Shown: positions 9,532 through 17,532 of the stretch, in pieces
Position numbering within the stretch: the stretch's first letter is position 1
Layout of the letters: each line of letters opens with the position of its first letter
NCBI RefSeq assembly: GCF_019457635.1
Contig: NZ_CP080412.1
Coordinates: forward strand, 3,596,001-3,660,000
Direction: 5' to 3'
DNA from: Shewanella mangrovisoli
GTDB lineage: Bacteria > Pseudomonadota > Gammaproteobacteria > Enterobacterales > Shewanellaceae
Length of the DNA: 64,000 nt
Notes under the pieces: generated by a model
Seen by the model: only the letters and a program-made list of their open reading frames with translations
Databases searched by the model: none
What the model was told of the DNA's origin: nothing
Made by a program: the position numbers and the translations under genes

Positions 9532-10068
9532 CTACTCAGCTGTCCTGAGATAAGAACGCAACTCATCAAAGGCCTGTTGCTCACGGTCGAGGAATAACGG
9601 ATCATCGATTAACGAGGCTTGGCATTGCTGCTCAATAAGGTGCCAATCCTTATCGGTTAAGGTTTTAGCCAGCAGGGGGAAGATTTCCCGCTCTTCCATT
9701 TGCATATGCTTTTCTTGCAGGTCGACATATTCGGCAAAATCAGCCACCAATTTATCCCTCGCGACTACTATGTCACTCAGGATCAAATTCAAGGTATTCA
9801 TTAATGCCGAGGAGGCTGCGGTTACTACTTGATGCTCGGCGCTAAGCTTATCGATTTCATCATTTGCCTTATTTGCCAAATAATAAGCATAGATAATGTC
9901 TTCAACAGGATGATGGCTACGCTCAGCATATCCTTGCATATACTCTACTATGTCCCGAACCACGATAAAATTAATCGCCTCACCTTCAGCTAATTTCATC
10001 TGCTTGTTTTTCAAGACATTCAACAACACTGCTATATGTTTATGATCATGCATGAGTCTTTTAAGCAT
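9532..10068 (-). CDS. Hemerythrin HHE-domain protein
   Basis: A 178-residue cytoplasmic protein of the hemerythrin/HHE cation-binding family, with a predicted four-helix bundle carrying a di-iron site. Candidate ligands are visible in order: HDHKHI near residue 7, HHPVEDIIYAYY near 60, and EKHMQMEEREIFPLL near 125. Family members bind oxygen, sense redox state or act in iron and nitrosative stress; which applies here cannot be told. The start at 10068 (MLKRLMHDH) is fixed by a strong AGGAGG five bases upstream; an ATG 42 bases earlier lacks any ribosome site. The gene stands alone, convergent with the DUF3545 gene. Confidence 0.88.
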   Translation of the reverse strand: MLKRLMHDHKHIAVLLNVLKNKQMKLAEGEAINFIVVRDIVEYMQGYAERSHHPVEDIIYAYYLANKANDEIDKLSAEHQVVTAASSALMNTLNLILSDIVVARDKLVADFAEYVDLQEKHMQMEEREIFPLLAKTLTDKDWHLIEQQCQASLIDDPLFLDREQQAFDELRSYLRTAE

Positions 10069-10246
10069 ATCGCCTCCTGAAATTGGGCTCTGACTATTGA
10101 TACTAGTCAAGTCGTCTATCGATCTCCAATATAACAGGCGAATTCCTGTTCACTTTATGACCACGATCAAGTAATTAACACGAGAGTCTGTAAAAAAGGC
10201 AATATTAATAGGCAAAACATCTTTATGTCACAATAGTGAGCATGGA

Positions 10247-10279
10247 CAGTGAGTTAGGACAATTATCCCTAACTCACTG
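10247..10279. repeat. Perfect 12-base inverted repeat after the anti-sigma gene
   Basis: CAGTGAGTTAGG and CCTAACTCACTG are exact reverse complements around a 9-base centre, starting 12 bases past the stop of the minus-strand operon. There is no T tract, so it is not a standard intrinsic terminator. It could be an mRNA 3' stabiliser or Rho-dependent end. Confidence 0.6.
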
Positions 10280-10290
10280 CAACTTGATGA

Positions 10291-11016
10291 TTATGGATTT
10301 AATTCACTAAGCTGTTGTTGCAATTCTTTAAATTTGGCAATCATCTTAGCATCAACCGACACAGGCTCTGTTTCGCTTTTTGCCAACTCAGGATATTGCT
10401 TTAGCAGCGTTTGCGCTAAGGCAGATGCCTCCTGGGTTTGTTTAGCTTCAATCAAGGCTTGTAAGCGTGTTAAAGACTCCATCAAAGCCTCATCACGAGG
10501 TATTACAGCTTGATCTGGCTGCGGCAGTGCCCGTGCAATTTGTGGTGCTGCACGAGATTCAGCTTGCTGATTTTCCCGCGCAGACATCTTAGCCAGTGCC
10601 CTCATCACTTCCCTTTGCCGATTTTGTGTGGCGGCCTCTTCCACTTTGGCTTGATGCGCCATCTCGGCTTCTTGCGTAGCGTTATCTAACTGAGTTTGAG
10701 CGGGCATGGGGGCACTCATAGTCAAAGCGGCAGGCGCGACTAACTCCTCCTCAAAATGGTCTCGGTTAAGGATCACTAAGCCAACGACAAGCACTAAGGA
10801 GGCGGCACTCGATAACGCCCATGGAAAACGGCGCCACACGGGCGTAGCTACAGGCTTAAGCTGGCTCACATTCATTTCAGCTAGGCGGGCCTGTGATAGG
10901 CGCAAAATATCTTGATCGAGCCTCTCTGGCGGCATTTCCAATGCCTGCTTGTGATACCAAGCCGAGACTTCCTGACGTAGTGCCTCTTCTTCCGATGACA
11001 GAGTGGAATTACTCAT
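10291..11016 (-). CDS. Probable anti-sigma factor, single-pass membrane protein
   Basis: A 241-residue protein with a cytoplasmic N-terminal part of about 70 residues. One membrane segment (WALSSAASLVLVVGLVIL, about 75-92) follows, then a long Gln/Ala/Glu-rich periplasmic region with coiled-coil character. This is the architecture of anti-sigma factors, and the gene directly follows and overlaps the ECF sigma gene by 8 bases. No ZAS zinc motif (HxxxCxxC) is visible, so it is not a classic zinc anti-sigma protein. The start at 11016 is set by AGGAGG seven bases upstream; an upstream ATG at 11046 would overlap the sigma gene further and has no good ribosome site. The function is inferred from position and topology. 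Confidence 0.7.
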   Translation of the reverse strand: MSNSTLSSEEEALRQEVSAWYHKQALEMPPERLDQDILRLSQARLAEMNVSQLKPVATPVWRRFPWALSSAASLVLVVGLVILNRDHFEEELVAPAALTMSAPMPAQTQLDNATQEAEMAHQAKVEEAATQNRQREVMRALAKMSARENQQAESRAAPQIARALPQPDQAVIPRDEALMESLTRLQALIEAKQTQEASALAQTLLKQYPELAKSETEPVSVDAKMIAKFKELQQQLSELNP

Positions 11017-11611
11017 GGCCAACCTCCTGCCATTTAGCATTGACACAATCTTTTAAGCTTTGATACGCATAGCGAATGCGGCTCTTGGTTGCCTCGAGTG
11101 TCACCCCGGCAATATCGCTGATCACAGCGGCGGTAAAGCCCATTTCGATATTGAGAATAAAGGCCTCTTTCTGCACTTGGGGTAACAGGGCTATACAGGT
11201 TTTCAACAACAGACTCTTTTGCGTTTCCTGCCAATGCACATCGGGTTGTTCCTGCTCAGCTCCCACAAAGGTATCTAGCCCTTCCTCATTATCGTGGCTG
11301 ACTAAGTCGACGGGCTTAACCGCCCTGACATGGTCAATCAACAGATTATGGGCAATCCGATAGAGCCAAGTATTAAACTTTGCACTCGGCTCATAGTTGG
11401 CGGCGGCACGGATCACCCGTCCCCAAGTTTCTTGATATAAATCTTCGGCTAACTGTTTGTCGCCGAGTTGGCGCACAAAGTAACGGTACAAGGCGCCTTT
11501 GTGTTTAAGATAAAGCTGCTCAAATGCTTTGCCATCGCCCTTGGCATAGCGCAGCATTAACTGTTCATCGGTATGCTCATGGGCATGCATTTGCGGTATC
11601 GCTAGGGCCAT
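11009..11611 (-). CDS. ECF-type RNA polymerase sigma factor
   Basis: A 200-residue sigma-70 family protein with only regions 2 and 4, as in extracytoplasmic-function factors. Region 2 is at about residues 15-95 (AFEQLYLKHKGALYRY, AEDLYQETWGRVIR, FNTWLYRIAHNLLIDHVR). Region 4 is at about 130-190 (LPQVQKEAFILN, ISDIAGVTLEATKSRIRYAYQSLK). A GGGAG ribosome site lies before the ATG at 11611. It is the middle gene of the VWA-sigma-anti-sigma operon, 44 bases after the VWA gene and overlapping the anti-sigma gene. The N-terminus carries His residues (MHAHEHTDEQ), which I do not interpret. Its regulon is unknown; autoregulation is likely by analogy. Confidence 0.92.
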   Translation of the reverse strand: MALAIPQMHAHEHTDEQLMLRYAKGDGKAFEQLYLKHKGALYRYFVRQLGDKQLAEDLYQETWGRVIRAAANYEPSAKFNTWLYRIAHNLLIDHVRAVKPVDLVSHDNEEGLDTFVGAEQEQPDVHWQETQKSLLLKTCIALLPQVQKEAFILNIEMGFTAAVISDIAGVTLEATKSRIRYAYQSLKDCVNAKWQEVGHE

Positions 11612-11655
11612 GGCAGCTCCCTAATGGTTAACTAACTGAAACATAATAATTTGGT

Positions 11656-13551
11656 TCATTGCTGATGCGGTTTGTCCTCAGGCGGGAAAGGTTTATCTCC
11701 GGCATCAAAGGATTTTTTGATTGGCGCTCGCTGTGTTTGTGCGAGTGCCGCAGCTGTATCGACAAGTTGCATAAATTCATGTCGGTAACCGCTGGTATCT
11801 TCCCCCAGCGCAGAACGTGTGAGCGCACTAAGCTTATTATAATCAAATTGATGCAAATAGTGGCTTTGATTCAGCAACTGTCCTAAACCAGCCACTGCAG
11901 CGGCAAACCGAAAATCATCACTCGCCTGCGCTAATGATTTCACTTTTTGATCGGCACGGATTGGATAACTCAGTAACTGGCTTTGAGCCGCATCCGGTAG
12001 CTGATAACGTAATTTAAGGTAGGCGATTTCGTCGCGGCTATATTTTTCATTGCCCGTTTTGGGATTATAGCCATAGCGAAGCTTATCATTGGCCAAATTA
12101 CCCGCATCAACATAACGCAACTCGTAAAGCGCCGTGACCGTATGCCCAGCGCCAATTTCGCCCGCATCCACCTTATCGTTATTAAAATCCTCACGTGCGA
12201 GGGCGCGGTTCTCATAGCCAATCAGACGATACTCGGCCACAAGGGCGGGATTAAACTCGACCTGCACTTTCACTTCTTTCGCTATCGTGAGTAAGGTTGC
12301 ACTTAACTGTTCCACCAGCACTTTTCTCGCCTCATTGAGGGAGTCGATATAGGCGTATTGCCCATTGCCCTTATCGGCTAATTGCTCCATCAAATGGTCA
12401 TTGTAGTCGCCCATACCAAAACCGAGTGTCGTGAGCCCTATGCCCTGTTGTTTCTGCATGCTAACTAAATCGATTAACTCATCGAGGTTGGTCGTGCCGA
12501 CATTAAAGTCACCGTCGGTCGCGAGAATGACTCGATTGATACCGCCTTCAACAAAGTGTTTCTGCGCTAACTGATAGGCAAGCTGAATCCCCTGCGCCCC
12601 ATTGGTTGAACCGCCGGCACTAAGCTGCTCTAACGCATAGTTAAGGGTTTGAGTATCGTTACCAGCTGCACCATCTAACACTACACCAGCGGCGCCGGCG
12701 TAGACGACAATCGATACCTTATCCTGAGCATCCAGTTGCTGAGTCAGCATTTTCAAGGCAGTTTGCAGCAAAGGTAACTTATCGGGCGATGCCATCGACC
12801 CTGACACATCCAGCAGAAACACTAAGTTACTGGCGCCCAGTTCAGCCTTACTCTGCTCATATCCCTTCAAACCGATGCGAAGTAACATCATGTCATCGTT
12901 ATAGGGCGATGGTGCAAGCTCGGTCGTAACACTAAAGGGCGCGTCATTTTTCCCCGGCAGTGGATAGTCATAGGAAAAATAATTCAGCATTTCCTCAACC
13001 CGCAGCGTGTCCTTCTGTGGTAACCGCCCTTCCTTTAACATTCGCCTTAAGGTCGTGTAACTACCAGTATCGACATCGATAGCAAAGGTGGAGACCGGGA
13101 TTTTCCCCGCAACCATGATGCCGTTTTGCACTTGCTTCTCGAAGCGATTGCGCTCGGGTGGCACAGCCCCCGGCCAATCGCCGTTTAACGCGGGCGCAGC
13201 ACTGATACTGGCAGTAGGTTGCGCAATATAGGCTCGACTCTCAGCGCTCATTGTTCGCAATTTTGCTGACGAAGCTTGTTCATGCATCGCGATTGCGACA
13301 TCTCTTTGCCTATTGGCCTGACGCTCGGCACTTTCATTAAGATCTACACTTTCATCAAGCTCTGCACTTTGTTTAAGCGCCGCCTGTTGCTCGGCGACGA
13401 GTTTTGCTTGAGCGGCTAATTCAACTCGCTTTTGCTGCTCAGCGGCTTTATCACTGCAACTACTCAAACCAAGCAAAATAGCGAGTGTTAATCCCGAAAC
13501 AACAAAACTTAAATGCGCTTTATGGCGAAAGACTGAAGATGGATATCTCAT
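11656..13551 (-). CDS. YfbK-like von Willebrand factor A lipoprotein
   Basis: A 631-residue protein exported as a lipoprotein: the signal sequence ends in the lipobox LSSC near residue 32. A Gln/Ala-rich coiled-coil region follows (about 33-90). A VWA N-terminal domain is at about 140-205 (VSTFAIDVDTGSYTTLRRML). The VWA domain, about 235-410, has an intact metal-ion-dependent adhesion site DVSGSMAS. A DUF3520-type C-terminal domain (SDDFRFAAAVAGLGQLL) completes the YfbK layout. It is the first gene of the operon with the sigma and anti-sigma genes, so the lipoprotein may be an envelope-side sensor or a target of that sigma factor; this is inference. The ATG at 13551 has TTAGGT about 9 bases upstream. 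Confidence 0.88.
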   Translation of the reverse strand: MRYPSSVFRHKAHLSFVVSGLTLAILLGLSSCSDKAAEQQKRVELAAQAKLVAEQQAALKQSAELDESVDLNESAERQANRQRDVAIAMHEQASSAKLRTMSAESRAYIAQPTASISAAPALNGDWPGAVPPERNRFEKQVQNGIMVAGKIPVSTFAIDVDTGSYTTLRRMLKEGRLPQKDTLRVEEMLNYFSYDYPLPGKNDAPFSVTTELAPSPYNDDMMLLRIGLKGYEQSKAELGASNLVFLLDVSGSMASPDKLPLLQTALKMLTQQLDAQDKVSIVVYAGAAGVVLDGAAGNDTQTLNYALEQLSAGGSTNGAQGIQLAYQLAQKHFVEGGINRVILATDGDFNVGTTNLDELIDLVSMQKQQGIGLTTLGFGMGDYNDHLMEQLADKGNGQYAYIDSLNEARKVLVEQLSATLLTIAKEVKVQVEFNPALVAEYRLIGYENRALAREDFNNDKVDAGEIGAGHTVTALYELRYVDAGNLANDKLRYGYNPKTGNEKYSRDEIAYLKLRYQLPDAAQSQLLSYPIRADQKVKSLAQASDDFRFAAAVAGLGQLLNQSHYLHQFDYNKLSALTRSALGEDTSGYRHEFMQLVDTAAALAQTQRAPIKKSFDAGDKPFPPEDKPHQQ

Positions 13552-13697
13552 GATAGTGACCTAATCAAAGTGTTCTCAATGGTGGATATCCCTATAAACG
13601 CAGCCTCGGTCCAAAAGGGTTATTTGGAGAGAGAAATTGTCACATTCACTTTACCAAGCACAGTATTTATCAAAAACAAAGACATTTAACCGCCTTT

Positions 13698-13713
13698 TGC
13701 AACTATGATCACA
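13698..13713. promoter_or_regulatory. Possible CRP half-conserved site upstream of the SulP gene
   Basis: TGCAA-CTATGA-TCACA matches the right half of the CRP consensus TGTGA-N6-TCACA fully and the left half at three of five bases. It lies 52 bases before the permease start. Weak evidence only. Confidence 0.25.
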
Positions 13714-13764
13714 CAAGGACATTTTTCTGGACTCTAAAATAGAGCCTTGTAACAAGCCGCGTTT

Positions 13765-15549
13765 ATGGACCCACACGTGTCACACTCTGCTCATTTGTTT
13801 TCATTAAGAATTGCCCACGCCCTTAGCGAGGCGTGTGTAAAAGATAAGTATTCGGTTAAACGTTTTGGACAAGATCTGCTGGCGGGGCTCACCGTCGGGA
13901 TTATTGCCATTCCGTTGGCGATGGCACTGGCCATTGCCAGCGGTGTCGCCCCACAATATGGCCTATACACCGCCATTGTCGGTGGTTTTATCATAGCGAT
14001 GACGGGTGGCTCCCGTTATAGCGTGTCAGGGCCAACGGCCGCCTTCGTCGTATTACTCTATCCCATCGCCCAGCAATTTGGTTTGGCGGGACTGCTCATT
14101 GCCACTGTGATGTCAGGCATGATGTTAGTCGCCATGGCGATGTTAAGGCTCGGTCGATTGATCCTCTACATCCCAGAATCCGTCACCTTAGGTTTTACCG
14201 CAGGGATTGGGGTAGTGATTGCAACCTTGCAGCTAAAAGACTTTTTTGGCCTGCATATAGAGCACATGCCGGAGCAATATTTTGCCAAAATCATGGCTTT
14301 AGGTCAGGCATTGCCCAGCCTTCACTTACCGAGCTTATTAGTCGCCGCGGCCACCTTAGCCACTATGCTACTCTGGCCTAAACTGAAGATCCCAGTACCA
14401 GCCCATCTGCCCGCAATCGCCTTAGGTAGTATTCTTGCCCTAGTGTTAAATGCCATGGGCGCCGATATTGAAACCATAGGCACACGCTTTCATTATCAGT
14501 TAAGCGATGGCAGTGTCGGCACAGGTATTCCCGCAGTTCTCCCCCACTTTGAATGGCCTTGGTTACAAACGGGCGCAAACGGTCAAGCCTTTGAATTTAA
14601 TCTAGCAACCTTTCAAGCCTTACTCCCTGCCGCCTTTGCGATTGCCATGTTAGGTGCGATTGAATCGCTGCTGTGTGCCGTAGTGCTCGATGGCATGACA
14701 GGAAAACGCCATAGCGCAAACAGTGAGCTTCTCGGCCAAGGGATAGGTAACATCATTACCCCATTTTTTGGCGGTATCCCAGCAACGGCAGCCATCGCCC
14801 GCAGTGCGGCAAACGTTAAGGCGGGTGCCCAGAGTCCGATAGCATCTATGATCCACGCCATAGTGGTCTTGGTTGGGTTAGTCGCGCTCGCGGGAGTATT
14901 AGCCTATTTACCCATGTCAGCCATGGCCGCATTATTATTGGTGGTGGCTTGGAATATGAGTGAAGCCCCCAAAGCGGTGCATTTACTGAAAACGGCGCCC
15001 ACCAGCGATATTTTGGTGTTTTTAAGTTGTTTCTCCTTAACGGTGATCTTCGATATGGTGATCGCCATCAGTGTGGGGATTATCTTAGCCGCCCTGCTGT
15101 TTATGAAAGAAATTGCTGAGATGACTAAGCTTTATGATATCAGCACCAATAAGCGCTATGTCGATCAACCCCTCCCCGCTGACTGGGCGGTTATAAAAAT
15201 TAACGGCCCATTGTTTTTTGCCGCGGCTGATCGAATTTTTGCCGAGATAGCGAGCCTCACCCAAGACAAACAAGTCATCGTCCTTTACTTAGATGGGGTA
15301 TCCATCCTCGATGCAGGTGGTCTTGCGGCACTCAATAAGCTCATCGATAAATGTAAACTTAACCACACTAAGCTGATCATTGCCGATTTGCAGTTCCAAC
15401 CCATTCGCACCCTAGCGAGAGCTAAAGTGCAACCGATTGAAGGCGTACTGAAGTTTTATCCCACCCTGCGCGAAGCCTTGGCAGAAGCGCCTGTGCCAGA
15501 ACAGATTGTCGAATCAAGTACTACTGTCACTCAGTCACCCTCAAGTTAA
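13765..15549 (+). CDS. SulP-family anion permease with STAS domain
   Basis: A 594-residue inner-membrane transporter of the SulP (SLC26) family, generally sulfate, bicarbonate or dicarboxylate:H+/Na+ transporters. The membrane domain (about residues 25-440) starts with DLLAGLTVGIIAIPLAMALAIASG, and GLYTAIVGGFI and SGPTAAFVV lie near the anion site. GQGIGNIITPFFGGIPATAAIARSAAN, in pieces, is the family signature near residue 325. A STAS domain occupies about 465-575 (VIVLYLDGVSILDAGGLAAL). Length and order are normal. The start at 13765 has no good ribosome site; the alternatives downstream would cut into the N-terminal region. The nearby purEK and the cys genes 42 kb away do not fix the substrate. 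Confidence 0.92.
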   Translation: MDPHVSHSAHLFSLRIAHALSEACVKDKYSVKRFGQDLLAGLTVGIIAIPLAMALAIASGVAPQYGLYTAIVGGFIIAMTGGSRYSVSGPTAAFVVLLYPIAQQFGLAGLLIATVMSGMMLVAMAMLRLGRLILYIPESVTLGFTAGIGVVIATLQLKDFFGLHIEHMPEQYFAKIMALGQALPSLHLPSLLVAAATLATMLLWPKLKIPVPAHLPAIALGSILALVLNAMGADIETIGTRFHYQLSDGSVGTGIPAVLPHFEWPWLQTGANGQAFEFNLATFQALLPAAFAIAMLGAIESLLCAVVLDGMTGKRHSANSELLGQGIGNIITPFFGGIPATAAIARSAANVKAGAQSPIASMIHAIVVLVGLVALAGVLAYLPMSAMAALLLVVAWNMSEAPKAVHLLKTAPTSDILVFLSCFSLTVIFDMVIAISVGIILAALLFMKEIAEMTKLYDISTNKRYVDQPLPADWAVIKINGPLFFAAADRIFAEIASLTQDKQVIVLYLDGVSILDAGGLAALNKLIDKCKLNHTKLIIADLQFQPIRTLARAKVQPIEGVLKFYPTLREALAEAPVPEQIVESSTTVTQSPSS

Positions 15550-15564
15550 CCCTTCTTATACCTG

Positions 15565-15594
15565 TCCCCTGAAACCTTTAATGGTCTCAGGGGA
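15565..15594 (+). terminator. Stem-loop after the SulP gene, possible terminator
   Basis: TCCCCTGAAACC pairs with GGTCTCAGGGGA (one mismatch) 15 bases past the stop. Only a short ATTT follows, so termination may be weak. Confidence 0.5.
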
Positions 15595-15791
15595 TTTAAG
15601 CCCATTCAGCGAACACTTTATCCACGCTAAAAGCGCTATTTTTACGCGCAAAAACGTCAGAAATCAGGCTTTACATGCTATTATTCTGCGCCATGATGCT
15701 CCCGGCTCTGACAGAGGTTGCGGACATCGACTGTACCCAGACCTGATACAAGGTCGAAATATAATTAAAATTAGTGAGTTAAGGAGTTATC

Positions 15792-16283
15792 ATGCAAGCC
15801 CTTGTTGCTGTTGTTATGGGTTCTAAGAGTGATTGGCCCACAATGGAAGCCGCCGCTGAGATCATGGATAAACTGCAAGTGCCTTACCATGTTGAAGTCG
15901 TATCTGCCCATAGAACGCCAGATAAACTGATGGAGTTTGCAGCCGGAGCCGCTGACCGTGGTTTTAAAATTATTATCGGTGGTGCGGGCGGCGCTGCTCA
16001 TTTACCCGGAATGATTGCCTCAAAAACTCGCTTACCCGTATTAGGTGTACCAGTACAAAGTAAAGCGCTGTCGGGCATGGATAGCTTACTGTCTATCGTG
16101 CAGATGCCAAAAGGCATTGCCGTTGGCACACTGGCCATCGGAACCGCTGGAGCCTTTAACGCCGGTCTACTCGCCTGCCAAATCTTAGCCAATAACGATG
16201 CCGAACTTGCCGCACGTTTAGAAGCCTTTAGAGAAGAACAAACCCGCGCAGTGCTGGACAATCCCGATCCGAGGGAAGCCTAA
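15792..16283 (+). CDS. purE: N5-carboxyaminoimidazole ribonucleotide mutase
   Basis: A 163-residue class I PurE. It converts N5-CAIR to CAIR in de novo purine synthesis, working with PurK. The motif [10 protein letters not shown] near residue 10 and [13 protein letters not shown] near 41 form the active site with its conserved histidine, and [12 protein letters not shown] near 68 is also typical. TAAGGAG lies eight bases before the ATG. The stop codon TAA and the purK ATG overlap by one base (TAATG), so the two are translationally coupled. A weak PurR-like stretch upstream was considered but not accepted. Confidence 0.97.
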   Translation: MQALVAVVMGSKSDWPTMEAAAEIMDKLQVPYHVEVVSAHRTPDKLMEFAAGAADRGFKIIIGGAGGAAHLPGMIASKTRLPVLGVPVQSKALSGMDSLLSIVQMPKGIAVGTLAIGTAGAFNAGLLACQILANNDAELAARLEAFREEQTRAVLDNPDPREA

Positions 16284-17380
16284 TGACTCAAGCAAGCGCA
16301 AAACCTAAGGTTTGGGTATTAGGTAATGGCCAGCTTGGCGCCATGCTGACCCACGCGGGCGAGCCTTTGGCTATCGATGTTCGCGCCGTTGATATCATGA
16401 CGCCAACCGATGAAATCCTGCCGCTAACGCCTCAGGATATCATCACCGCCGAACGCGAGCAGTGGCCCGAATCCGCCTTAAGCTTACAACTCAGCACCCA
16501 TCCGCATTTTGTTAACGGCCCAGTATTTAGCCGTTTGGCCGATCGTTACAGCCAAAAAAGCTTACTCGATCAGATCCAAGTCCCAACCGCGCCTTGGACA
16601 CTCGTCGATGATAAGACCGACGTCGAAAATCTATATCAAGATTTTGGCCCGCGCGTGCTGATGAAACGCCGCACAGGTGGTTACGACGGTAAGGGTCAAC
16701 ACTGGCTAAAACAAGCCGAAGCGGGAGAGATCCCCCAGGATTGGCGTAACTTAGCCATTGCCGAACAAGCAATCAACTTCGATGAAGAAGTCTCCTTAGT
16801 CGGCGTACGTACCCGAGAAGGTCAATGCGTGTTTTATCCATTAACACTCAACCTGCACCAAGACGGCATTTTGATGGCCTCAATTTCGCCACTGACTCGC
16901 CTGAATCACCTGCAAGCCCAAGCGGAAGGCATGCTGAGCGCCCTTATGCATGAGCTGGAATATGTCGGCGTGATGGCGATGGAGTGTTTCCGTGTTGGCG
17001 ATAAGTTGCTGGTTAACGAGTTAGCACCGCGGGTGCACAACTCAGGCCATTGGACCCAAGCGGGCACCCATATGGATCAATTCCAACTGCATTTAAGAGC
17101 CCTGTGCGGTATTGCGATTCCGCAGCCACAGGTGAACTTTCAATGCGTGATGGTCAATTTGATTGGTATCGACAACGATCCTCGCTGGCTAAGCCTGCCC
17201 AATGCCGAGCTGTATTGGTACAACAAAGAGGTTCGTCCTGGCCGTAAAGTCGGACACTTAAACCTTTCTGTGCCCAATACTGCCGTGTTAAAAGACAGTA
17301 TTAGCGCGCTGCAAACTTGGATGCCAAGCCAATACCAAGCGCCACTCGCATGGATTTTAGCTGAGTTCGCTAAAGCCTAA
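16283..17380 (+). CDS. purK: N5-carboxyaminoimidazole ribonucleotide synthase
   Basis: A 365-residue ATP-grasp enzyme that carboxylates AIR with bicarbonate and ATP to give N5-CAIR, the substrate of PurE. Visible are the N-terminal nucleotide fold WVLGNGQLGAML (near residue 10), the ATP-grasp loop RRTGGYDGKGQ (near 130), and the metal and active-site region MAMECFRVGDKLLVNELAPRVHNSGH (in pieces, near 230-255). The length is typical. It begins within the purE stop codon and completes the purEK operon. No terminator hairpin is obvious downstream; the T run at 17428-17436 follows a weak pairing. Confidence 0.97.
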   Translation: MTQASAKPKVWVLGNGQLGAMLTHAGEPLAIDVRAVDIMTPTDEILPLTPQDIITAEREQWPESALSLQLSTHPHFVNGPVFSRLADRYSQKSLLDQIQVPTAPWTLVDDKTDVENLYQDFGPRVLMKRRTGGYDGKGQHWLKQAEAGEIPQDWRNLAIAEQAINFDEEVSLVGVRTREGQCVFYPLTLNLHQDGILMASISPLTRLNHLQAQAEGMLSALMHELEYVGVMAMECFRVGDKLLVNELAPRVHNSGHWTQAGTHMDQFQLHLRALCGIAIPQPQVNFQCVMVNLIGIDNDPRWLSLPNAELYWYNKEVRPGRKVGHLNLSVPNTAVLKDSISALQTWMPSQYQAPLAWILAEFAKA

Positions 17381-17532
17381 CCGAGCCGCAGACCACTGAT
17401 AGGGGAGCAAATTTGTTCCCTTATCAGTCATTTTTTTATCTTCGTTATATACTTATCCATACTCAGCGTGAATGAGTTAGTGATGTAGTGATTAAAGCTG
17501 ACTAACCGGAGCACGAACAAAGGAACTGCCGA

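Noticed and set aside
15640..15665. PurR-like sequence upstream of purE (ACGCGCAAAAACGTC)
   Set aside because: It has the CGCAAA half but no second half in the right register with ACGCAAACGTTTGCGT. Not strong enough to call.
15680..15770. Possible riboswitch or structured leader of purEK
   Set aside because: Some short pairings exist, but none of the conserved core bases of the purine or PreQ1 riboswitches could be recognised.
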